DNA from: Apophysomyces variabilis
Lineage: Eukaryota > Mucoromycota > Mucoromycetes > Mucorales > Mucoraceae
DNA: 64,000 bases
Direction: 5' to 3'
NCBI GenBank assembly: GCA_002749535.1
Contig: MZZL01000391.1
Span: forward strand, 585,337-649,336
Shown: one piece after another, positions 37,516-47,137 of the stretch
How the letters are laid out: every line of letters starts with the position of its first letter
Numbering within the stretch: position 1 is the stretch's first letter
Position numbers and translations under genes: made by a program
Notes under the pieces: model-generated
Told to the model about the DNA's origin: nothing
The model's input: only the letters and a program-made list of their open reading frames with translations
The model's database searches: none

Positions 37516-38017
37516 TCGTCCAATAGATACCGGGAAAATGAAGCGATTATAAGTGCGTAGCTGAGTGAAGTAAAAGAGAGAAAACCCTCAGTAAACACAA
37601 AGGAAAAAAGTTCTTGATTCAAGTGTTGTAGCTGGTAGTACAACGGATTATATAGCCGTAAGATACATGGGCTGGTAGGTAAAAAGGTACACTTCTAGTT
37701 ATAATGTTATTCAGACTTATTACCTCTTGAGGACCATAAGAGCAATTCCCAAGCGCATTATGTGTTGATATTTCTCGTAGATCACTTGTAAACTAGAATA
37801 GTTCGATCTGCCCCGTGTGGCAGTCGGAAAAGGAAAGCTGTGAAAGCCAAATTTTTCAAATACCGCTAGTGGCACAATTGCTGATTTCCTTTCATTGCAC
37901 GTGGGATAATCCCTGGTATGCGATGACCTGCATCGCTGTATGCTTTATTTGCTGATTGAAACCGGGCTCAGACAATTTCCCAATTGAGGTAAACTTTAAC
38001 ATTAGTGCCTTATTAGG
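37516..38017. promoter_or_regulatory. Promoter region of copy A surface-protein gene
   Basis: 500 bp between the start of copy A and the stop of copy B, both minus strand. It holds short AT-rich stretches and no open frame worth naming. Confidence 0.35.
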
Positions 38018-39137
38018 TCATGACACTGCGTGAGGTTTCTGTATTTCCTGTCGGCCTTCTTCGCTTTCAGTTTTTGCTAGGTGTGCGTTTTCTGTCGGTT
38101 TGCTGAGCTGACCAATTGGATAAGGTGCAATTAATGCTGTAGTAGAAAAGAAAGGAAGAAAAGCTGTTTCTGGAGGAGCAGAAGCGGCGTTTGTTGATGG
38201 TGCTGGTGACAATGGAGGTGGTGGTGGATAAATGTATTGTAGATGCGATTTATCGTCGCTTGCATACGGTGCATGGAGCTCTCCGGGATATAGATACGGA
38301 TTGAACGCATAAGGTGCAATGACAGGGGAGAATGGAGGTGGAAGTGTACTTGGCGTGGGCGAGTTAAGCATGGGGCTTGTCGATGGCGGTGTAGATGTCT
38401 GCTTAGGCGAAGATGAAGAAGAAAGTGAAGATGGTGCTGAAGACTGCATGCTTTTTTTGTCGTCATTGCAATTGGATGGTTTGAGAGTACTGTCATCCGA
38501 TAACTCGTATTTCGACTGTTTCCGTTTCTTGTAAAATACGTAAAATCTCTAGTAATAAATGAAAATCATAATTAGCTCATCTTACAAGAGAGAAGCGCTC
38601 GTAAATACCCATAGCAACAGTGCGACAATGGCAAGATAGGCTACACCACCTACTGCAGCTCCAATAATAGCCTGTTTAGACAAGGGATCTTTATAATAGA
38701 TGCATTCGCCGGATGGAAGCTGATGTTTGCCTGAGGGTTAGCCGGGTTTACACATTGTTGATCTATTTACTTACAGGATCGACAAAAGTAAACGCCCCAA
38801 AGACAGCTTTAGACAAGGATAAATCGTTGCCTTGGGCTAGCAGCCAATATGAATTACCGGTGTTCACTGTGTGCGGCCATATGAAAGTATAGTCCTCTGC
38901 ACCAGGCATAACGTTACTGGCAAGTTCCGATACAGCCATGGCATTTTCGTACTCGAAACCTTCGAGTAAGATCAAAGAAATCTTTGTGATATTGCTGTTT
39001 ACGTTGGTCCAACGGACCGTAGCCTCGTCGCCAGCGTAACGAAAAGCATTTTCAGACCGCAAGCTGATTGACAAAGAGAATGTACGATTGATGGTAAGTA
39101 ATAATTGAAAGATCAATAGAAAGGTTGCAATTCGCAT
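38018..39137 (-). CDS. Kre9/Knh1-like type I membrane protein, copy B
   Basis: Three exons, 39137-38775, 38719-38609 and 38548-38018, give 334 residues. A signal peptide (MRIATFLLIFQLLLTI) precedes an ectodomain with AGDEATVRWTNV, ISLILLEGFEYENA and NTGNSYWLLA, the same beta-sandwich pattern as copy A. After the first intron come LPSGECIYYKDP and a single membrane span (AIIGAAVGGVAYLAIVALLL). The cytoplasmic part starts with basic RFYVFYKKRKQSKY, then a Ser/Pro-rich tail with PPPPPLSPAP, resembling ligands of SH3 or WW domains.
The intron positions flanking the membrane span resemble copy A, where one intron follows the span. An upstream ATG at 39185 would lengthen the signal sequence. Function unknown. 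Confidence 0.72.
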
Positions 39138-41864
39138 TTCGTAGAAAGGGAAAAAAGAAAAGCAAAGAAAAAAAAAACGATCCAAAGCATCCGTTACTTT
39201 GGGTTTTTGTTTGATATGAATTTTTGACTACAGACAGGCAGGTGTAACATGAACGAAAATACAGTGGTTTAAAGCAACACCCGCTCTTTAAACGCAATTA
39301 AAGCTATACCTAAATATTTCGCACATATAATTCCTTGAAGTATTATTCCACCCATTACTAGCATTGAATACGGCCAGTTAAGAATACATATTCTGTGCAG
39401 GATTAGGTACTATTAACGCCGGGCCATTGCACGGTGCAGAGACAAAGTTACCCACACAAAGCCAGACAAAGTGAGTACCTTTATGGACACTGAATTTGAT
39501 GAACCGTATACATCCATTCTGAATATAACATGGTGTTTCTTTAGCACAATGAATGTCAACAACTAATCTTATCTGTCTGTTTTAGCTATGAGAAACATGA
39601 AAAGATGAACACAAATGTCTTGGCAGGTCTGACTTTCCTCTAATATCTGTTGAGACCTATTTACAGGAATTTTTGCCTAGCACTTTGGGTGTCCCACCTA
39701 TATTTCACTGATGAGCAGGATTAGCTGACTTTCTGAATATTAACTTTGCTCCAGTTCAACAGTAAATTATCCCTTGGTTTACAATGCGAATTACCTTTGC
39801 TTATATATGGAGTCAAGGCGTAGAGCGTACAGATTCTATAGTTTGTAGAGGTCTTGGCTCTGTGTTCTTTCTGATGGTCAGATCCAATTAAATCGGGGTC
39901 CACTGGGGGAAAAGTAGTAATCCTATCTCCGACGGCTATATATAATCTGCGATGGTAGATTTTCTGCAGCTACATTACTCGAAGGGGCACCTGCGCAAAT
40001 AAAAACCAAAGCTTCACAATCCTCTAGTTATGGAAGATCGCTGAATCTCTGTGCAACTCCAACTGTCGTGCGGCATAGCCTGTATAGCTCCGTTCGTGCA
40101 AAGCTTTGTTCTTGCTTGGATGATAGAACTACCGTTATCTAAACGAAACTGCAATTGCCGTTCAAGTCATAATTTCACTTAAAGACAAACTGCGGTTCGT
40201 GCTGTGCATATTTCAATCCGCTATGGCACAATGCGGTAATTCTAATTTTGTGCCGAATATGAGCGACATCCAAATGCACTCTGAATAGTATAGACAATTG
40301 ATAAATTTGAGCTAGTTGATATGCATTTGTTCGGACAAAAATATGGAAGCCATAATTTGTGCCAGTTTTAATTCTTCTTACTGACTCCCTTAGTTGACTT
40401 GCGATATTAGATTAGCATAGGGATAAAACTAATAATGCTTTGCTTTGTATGAAAGCTATTGTGATGATGTCTGCATTTCATCAAGCCCAAGGCAGGAGAC
40501 AGGCAATAGCCGAACCTGCTTTTGCGATTAGAGCAAGTTGTCATTTAATTGCAATTGCGAAAGTGGACGAGCACATCTTGGCTTGCCTAAAAGGCTTTAT
40601 TGTACAATACATCATTTAAGCCAACCTTAGTGGTCCATGGTAAAGTTTAATTAACGACAGGTATTGAGTTGCACGCATCTATAATCTTTCTTTGCAACCA
40701 TGAAATATACGCCGACTTTGGAGCATAGTTTTAACAGCTTATATGTCGCCAATTTAGCTTGCTAGAACAAATTCTCCACCCCATTCTTAGCTTACATAAC
40801 TTAGTTTGTCTTTTCTATTGCTACTGATCCGGTGATTCTCTAGTTATTAAGCAGCAGATACCATTTACAAGAAAACAAATGCATCTTTAATCATGTCATA
40901 GTGGTACATGCAAAAGCCGCAAGGAATATTATCTGTTGGATATAAGAGGCTGCTAGACTTCCGATATCAGAATTTCTTGTCGATATGTTCTACGAGAATT
41001 AATGCAACCAGAATCAAAGCGTTTGCAAGCCAAATGACAAATGCATGTTACCATGACCTTAGCACTTTACCTTGGCGAATTTGAAAGAAAGGTCTCTCCG
41101 TACATTCAAAGTGATATGGGGTAGATGTTAGGCAGGCTAAAGGATAGATAGACTCAAATGAATTGCTCTGTATACGAATTCTTTCAGTATGCTTGTTAAA
41201 CAACGTTTGTGGGAGAGCGCAGAATGGGAAAACAAAACCATTAGATATTTCTCTCTAGATGGGCTGCATCATAGTTCCATTGATCGATGTCAGCGTTAGA
41301 AGTGCATGAACTAATCCCTTATAATGGATGCATAGAATGATGTGAAGTCTCTCTCACGTAGATAGGTTATATGTATAATGCAAGGCTTGGTCATGAGTTG
41401 AAGTATAAAGGAATATCCTCCCAATTGATTTCTAAAGCTAAGCAACCATATCTCGCTCTTTGACAGACCCGAATACCATGTTCGACGACCCGATATTCCT
41501 GTGTTTTTGTATTCCGAGAGTTACCGATTAAGGGCAGGTTTCCGGTCCCACAAGATGTATGCTAATGGACTTATATAGCACGTTCCAACATTAGGTATGC
41601 GTTATGTGCGGTATAGAGCAGACTCAGTGACTGAATCGCAGCACTCCCAGCTATTTCATCGAAAGGGATTTCATTTCCTATAAAAGATAAGTAGTCGTTG
41701 TGGGAAGGGGGTTTTCCGAGGGGTTTCCCCGAACCGGCTCTATTTGGGCAATCTGAGTGGATGGTAAGTCGCCTTCAGCTTCTTTGGTCACACGCTTACG
41801 GGTTCATCTCCTTTTCTTTTTTTTTTCTTTAGACTTTCTTTCATCCCATTCATCTAGTTTTAGA
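39138..41864. other. 2.7 kb gene-free region upstream of the Ras gene
   Basis: The longest clearly non-coding stretch in the window. No open frame above about 60 codons looks real, and I see no repeat array, tRNA or transposon end. Near 41700-41735 is a short G/C-rich patch with G-runs and C-runs able to pair (GGGG-TTTT-CC and GGGG-TTT-CCCC). A probable 5'UTR intron of the Ras gene runs from about 41763 (GTAAGT) to about 41832 (TTCTTTAG). Confidence 0.45.
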
Positions 41865-42656
41865 ATGTCGAAAACCGCTTCTTGCGTTGTACGGGAGTAT
41901 AAACTCGTCATGGTTGGTGGAGGTGGTATGTAGCCGACGATATTTGCAACCAAAGTCTAAGATCAGCTAGGTGTCGGTAAATCGGCCTTGACAATCCAGT
42001 TCATTCAGTCCCATTTTGTGGATGAATACGACCCAACCATTGAAGGTTCGAATAAAAAAGGAAGACAACGATAAAAAAAAGGCTTAACAGACCGCACTGA
42101 AATAATTCTTTCACCAGATTCTTACCGCAAGCAATGCCTTATCGATTCAGAGACCGCCCTTTTGGATGTGCTTGATACGGCGGGTCAAGAGGAATATAGG
42201 TTAGAAACAATAAAAAAAGAAAAAGAAAAAATATGTTTTTGACTCACTTACTCGGATAGTGCAATGCGTGAGCAGTATATGCGTAATGGAGAGGGGTTTT
42301 TGCTTGTCTATTCCATTACGTCTCGCATGTCATTTGATGAAATCGCAACTTTTTACCAACAAATATGTCGTGTAAAAGATCGTGATTATTTCCCAATGGT
42401 ATTGGTTGCTAACAAAAGCGATTTGGAGATGGACCGTCAAGTATCCAGTCAAGAAGGACGTGATCTAGCGAGACGATTTGGCTGTCGTTTCGTTGAGACA
42501 TCAGCTAAGCAACGGATTAATGTGGATTTCGCTTTTTATGAAGTCGTACGAGATATCCGACGTTATAACAAAGAACAAGACCCACGCAAATCAGACAATG
42601 GTGGCATTCATGATGCACCTGATGGAAACTCGGACAAATGCTGTGTTCTAATGTAG
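41865..42656 (+). CDS. RAS: Ras-family small GTPase
   Basis: GTP-switched signalling protein at the plasma membrane, upstream of cAMP or MAP-kinase control of growth and morphogenesis in fungi. Exons 41865-41925, 41971-42045, 42118-42199 and 42260-42656 give 204 residues.
P-loop VGGGGVGKSA is completed across intron 1. The effector region is YDPTIEDSYRKQ, also spliced. The G3 motif [17 protein letters not shown]4 NKSD and G5 ETSAK are intact. The hypervariable tail ends CCVLM, a CaaX box for farnesylation (CVLM) with an adjacent Cys as a palmitoylation site. Gly and Gln switch residues are wild type. The Erf2-like DHHC gene in this window would be a natural modifier (inference from yeast). 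Confidence 0.96.
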
Positions 42657-43807
42657 TTAACCTCCTTTTTTACCCTTTCTTTCATCTGTGCTCTTCCTAC
42701 ACTCCCATTTTTACACTTCTTCCCCTTTGATCCTTTACCTTAGTAATTTAATTCTGTAGACAACCGATCCAGTGTTCTCAGCCGAATTATCTCTAGATAT
42801 CCGCACTAGTACTACCCGGGACAATGTAACTATGTTATATCATAAACTTATTAGCGAAAAGTTATTCTTCACCACTGCTGATATTCAGCTAAGATCCACA
42901 CGTTATCTATTGAAGATGTACTCCAGCATAATCCGAAATAAACAATAGATCATTTCATAGCTGGTTTTTATAATCTATTTATTCACGGGCTCATGTAGGA
43001 TAAGTATACGAGAAAAGCTCCATAGGAAGATATCCAAGGATGTATCTGCAGTCGATGAGATGGGTAAAGTGTTAATAATGCCGGTATCGACCACAGGGTT
43101 TAAGAGGACAAGAGAATCACATCATCTGTCGGCTATAACTTGCTATTATTTATTATGAACATGTTTGACCTATCCTTGGAGTGCACGAAAACACGAAGAT
43201 AAGAGTAGTTGCTACACTCGTTCATGTATCAGAGAGTGGAGATGATAGTTGCTACAAACATATTTCAACCAAGAAGGATGATTTTCAGTTTTGCTGCTGC
43301 AAAGTAGCTATTTTTTAACTAAGGAGGGAAGCGAATATGTGAGGTATCAGTCACCCCATGTTGGTCCTGTGGAAAAGAACTGGTCAAGACATTCATTTAG
43401 GATTTTTTTCAGTCCGCAGATCTTTAATCACTGTCTGTAGACAAGTATAGGGGATTAGGTTTCACTCATGTATGCTTACAACATTTACCGCGAGCGCTTC
43501 TGGATTGACACCTTTCTCACACAGGGATATGCACAATACTAACGATTCACGATCGAGCCCAGTGTTTAAAAGATTGGAGATTTCATGGACAACTGTCAAT
43601 GCAAGGATGGTTACGTGCTTGGATGAAAGGACACTATTTAAATTAACATACTATCTATTGCTTCTTGAACTTCAGGCCGTTGATCCATTTAGACACGAGA
43701 AAAATCTAGCAAGGGAAACGACGGTCGCCGTGACGTTTCATTGCTGCCAAATGAATATGCTGCACATGTATATTGCTTTTATTGATATTGGAGTTCTATA
43801 ACTTTTC
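42657..43807. other. Tail-to-tail intergenic region between Ras and cyclophilin
   Basis: 1.15 kb. A 109-codon plus-strand frame at 43472-43801 reaches the cyclophilin stop region but has no motif or splice support, so I treat it as chance. T/C-rich sequence after 42657 fits the Ras 3'UTR. Confidence 0.4.
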
Positions 43808-44607
43808 TTATTCTTTGAGCTCGCCGCACTCCACAATCTTTGCTGAAGCCAAGGGTCTTCCAGTAGGATGACCAATACTTTCTAAAGCTTTTAACACCTC
43901 GTCACCCTCGACCAACTGACCGAACACTGTGTGGTTGCCGTCCAACCAAGGGGTCTTGTCAAAAGTAATGAAGAATTGCGATCCATTGGTATTCTACAAA
44001 ATTTATCAGTATAAATTAGTGTAGTATCGACAACTTACAGGTCCGGCATTAGCCATAGACAGAACACCACGACCAGAATGCTTTAAGGTGAAGTTTTCGC
44101 TGAAAGAAGCCGGTAAATTTACTCGCTTCATATCAAACCTTCCTTTCAGGGACTTACTCAGGGAACTTTCGGCCATAGATGGATTCACCACCGCGCCCAT
44201 CACCCATGGTAAAATCTAATGTAGACTTACTTATGTACACCATGATCATGGGGCTCACTTACCACCTCCTTGAGCCATGAAGCCAGGAATAATTCGATGG
44301 CTAAATTCCAGGATCAGTTCCCTTCTGTATCTAGGCTCAATCATATCTCATGAGACTTACAAAGAACTACCCTTGAAATGAAGCGGCTTTCCGGAGACAC
44401 CTTGACCTTTTTCACCAGTGCAAAGGGCGCGGAAGTTTTCGGTGGTTTTAGGGCAAGTGTCCGAGAAAAGCTACATTTCACCGAGAGACCAGATGAATGA
44501 GAGGCAAAAAAGGCGTAATATATTTCTACCTTAAAAGTCATGCGACCAGCAGCTTTTCCTTGGATAGCAACATCAAAGAACACCTTGGAGAATTTTTTAG
44601 CGGCCAT
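43808..44607 (-). CDS. Cyclophilin-type peptidyl-prolyl isomerase (CypA-like)
   Basis: Catalyses cis-trans isomerisation of prolyl bonds and is the cyclosporin A target; likely cytosolic. Minus-strand exons are 44607-44530, 44470-44361, 44300-44263, 44215-44158, 44099-44039 and 43993-43808, 176 residues.
The core motifs are complete: [28 protein letters not shown] (catalytic Arg and Phe), [28 protein letters not shown] (with the cyclosporin-contact Trp) and a C-terminal VECGEL. The protein is slightly longer than the 162-165 residues of classical CypA, mostly in the loop between exons 3 and 5. No signal peptide or targeting tail is present. Confidence 0.96.
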
Positions 44608-46423
44608 GGCGAAACGTCAACAGTATAGTTCAACGCGCTACTGGGTTTTTCAAATGTTTTGAAGTACCGGAGAGTCAAATTTTGCAGAATCATCCAATCA
44701 AACCATGAAGATTCCAATAAGAGATTTTGAATCAAAAGCTTATGCTCTTTCAGAGGTAAGTGCAACTACATCCCAAAGTCATAGATAACCATCCTACTAA
44801 TTAGAACGTAATTCTAAACGACCCAGTGGTTAAAACAGTTGAGGATACTGGAAAATATCACCAAAAACAGTGTAGCCGATTTTGTTTGCGTAATGCAAAA
44901 CGCCAGATGTCTGTATGATGTATGGAAAGACAGTAAGTAAAGGCTGAACCTTATCAAATATATCAATTACAATAACTAAACAAAGTCAGTAGTAATTTTC
45001 AACGTAAATAGTTTGAATTACTGAGTATTACGTCGAGACATACTGTTTATTGACTACTAGATTAGGATCGTAGTAGAGGATTATAGGGCTACAATTCCAG
45101 GGTCAGAATGGATACAGCTGGAAAAGAGTTCTTTATTCTCTAAGCGCAGACTAATTAAATAGCTGGCTTTCAATTCTACTTCTACTTTCTACTTTCGGCT
45201 AATTCTATAACACATCTCATGGAGGCTTACGTGATATATAAACCAAGCTATGGTTCCCCAACTGTCTGACCCTTGTTCTCAATATCTTGTAGATTCTCTC
45301 ACGAACAAAATGATCACGGAACTTTTTGTTTATTCTACAATATCAGCCTCCTCAATACGTGAGGTCTTATCCATAGCTGCCCCTCTGTGTTCAACAAATG
45401 AGAATAACACTTCCTATTGGGACCGCTATTCGTGGCGTAATCAGTCATTACAACAATAAGTGACAGAAGATTAGAAAATGAAAGACTTCAAAAATTCCAC
45501 TAAATATGATCCTGTTTTGTTTATAAAGTGCGATCCAGAATGCATATCAAGGAAAGTTTGATTGTTCTTGCTAATGAAAACAAAGATGAATACATATTTT
45601 AGTGGTAAAGTTAACAATGAGTGTACAAAGAATTAGTATCAATAGCCCTTCTTTGAGCAGACGATAACCACGAATGATACATTCTACCTGTATCATCTCT
45701 AGATCAATTCATTGATCTCATACACACTGGTCCATCCTCGTACATCAGGTAAATGAAACCTTACTGACAGTGGCCGTCAAATGATTGCTGCCTTCTCTTC
45801 GGCAGTCAAACAATTGTTCCCGACACGAGGCATCACATACCGCATCTTCCTATGCGATTTCTCTAACTTTGACCGTTATATTGTTTTTATTTGGATCCAT
45901 TTTCACCACTTGTGCAATAGATGAAGTGTGGCAAACCTGTGGGTTCCAAATCATAGGTACACATGAATGGGGTGGAAAACGAAATGTTGTCAAACGCAAA
46001 ACCTACTTCATACTCAGTCACAGAATACAATGATTTTGACAAACGAGAATTATACATGCCTTTGTCTGATTAGTACACCTTACTGCTCAAAAAAGTACAC
46101 CTTTGTTCTGTTTATGGTAAGCCCACTCATTTTACACTGCGCATTGTGGCTTGGTATGCATAAAAGGCAAATTTTAAAACTCAAGTACACCCCAAGTACA
46201 CCTTTTTTTTCACTCTTTATAACACTACCAAATCAGTATGTTTTAACTCAGCAGTACTATATGAATTATCCATCTATCTGAATAAAGGAACAACAACCTT
46301 AACCTCAAATAACTCACTTGTGCATTCAAAACCATTCAACAATATTTCTTGCCAAAACTCTTACCTGTTGTCAATATTAGTATTCAAGAATGTATCGAAT
46401 ATTAGTGGAGGATTCAATCATAA
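44608..46423. other. Gene-free accessory region
   Basis: About 1.8 kb of AT-rich sequence with no supportable gene. Short frames at 45250-45459 and 45785-46033 have no motif. From 46072 the word AGTACACC occurs four times (listed separately). Confidence 0.4.
46072..46203 (+). repeat. Four copies of AGTACACC(T) in 132 bp
   Basis: AGTACACCT at 46072 and 46094, AGTACACC at 46184 and AGTACACCT at 46195, several preceded by A and followed by T-runs. The last two are 11 bp apart. Spacing is irregular (22, 90, 11 bp), so this is neither a CRISPR nor a minisatellite. They could be sub-terminal transposon repeats or binding sites. Confidence 0.35.
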
Positions 46424-46862
46424 ACTGCTAAAAGAATTACGTCACACATCACCATTCCCCCGGTGCGACCCGGTAAGGCTAGACACAAAGCAGTCAAAGC
46501 GATATTGGATTTGGCATGTGACTTTCAACCAGTTGAATACGTTCCAAATTTGAGACATATTTGCTCGAGACAGCTCAATTACAGGGTGAATGTACAGACA
46601 AGAGAAAAGCATGCTAACTACGACGACAGACGACAATGATAGAACAAATTTAGCCAGAGGTGGGATTTGATTTGAGACACAGGTAGGGAAGCGACCACGG
46701 GAATAGCTGATTTTGAATAACACGGCAGAGAGCGACGTTGAGACTGCGGTAAATACTCTTGCGACGGAACGAATCGAATCAGTGATTCTTGCATTGAGAA
46801 TCGTGCCGTTTAACTGCACCGGCAGGGACCGAAGCCCCCAACCACTTGAATACTATTTATAG
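46424..46862 (+). other. Coding-like fragments of unknown family
   Basis: Two plus-strand open stretches have the composition of real protein: 46424-46639 (72 codons, containing ILDLACDFQPVEYVPNLRHI) and 46707-46862 (52 codons, containing DVETAVNTLATERIESVILA). An intron from about 46659 (GTGGGA) to 46706 (AATAG) could separate exons, but I found no in-phase join. A 125-codon minus-strand frame covers the same bases, so even the strand is uncertain. It may be a decayed gene belonging to the mobile element next to it. Confidence 0.3.
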
Positions 46863-47075
46863 CATAACAATTTGCATTGCTTAGAGAAATAATTTGCGTC
46901 AACTGGAAATGATATAGATAAAGGGCTTGTGAGAACATTGCTTCCCCAAGATAATAATTTCTTACTCACCCAGATGATATGCACAAGAAAAGGTTGGGCA
47001 AGGTGAAAAGACCAGTCGTTAGAAAAATGTGAATTTAAAGCATTGAACTTACCGTTCGAGACGTATAAATCTAAA

Positions 47076-47090
47076 TCCTCGTTACGAGGA
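47076..47090. repeat. Perfect hairpin downstream of Fanzor A
   Basis: TCCTCG-TTA-CGAGGA forms a 6-bp stem with a 3-nt loop, 48 nt beyond the Fanzor A stop codon (gene on minus strand). It could belong to a 3'UTR, a guide-RNA scaffold or a transposon end, or be chance. Confidence 0.35.
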
Positions 47091-47137
47091 AACCACATTC
47101 GTAGTGGCGATATCATTTTTAGCCGGACGGCAGAATT

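Noticed and set aside
43472..43801. 109-codon plus-strand open frame near cyclophilin
   Set aside because: No motif, no splice support, and it ends just short of the cyclophilin stop on the other strand; probably chance.
46072..46203. Possible CRISPR or minisatellite array
   Set aside because: Repeat units are only 8-9 bp and irregularly spaced; there are no spacers of constant length.
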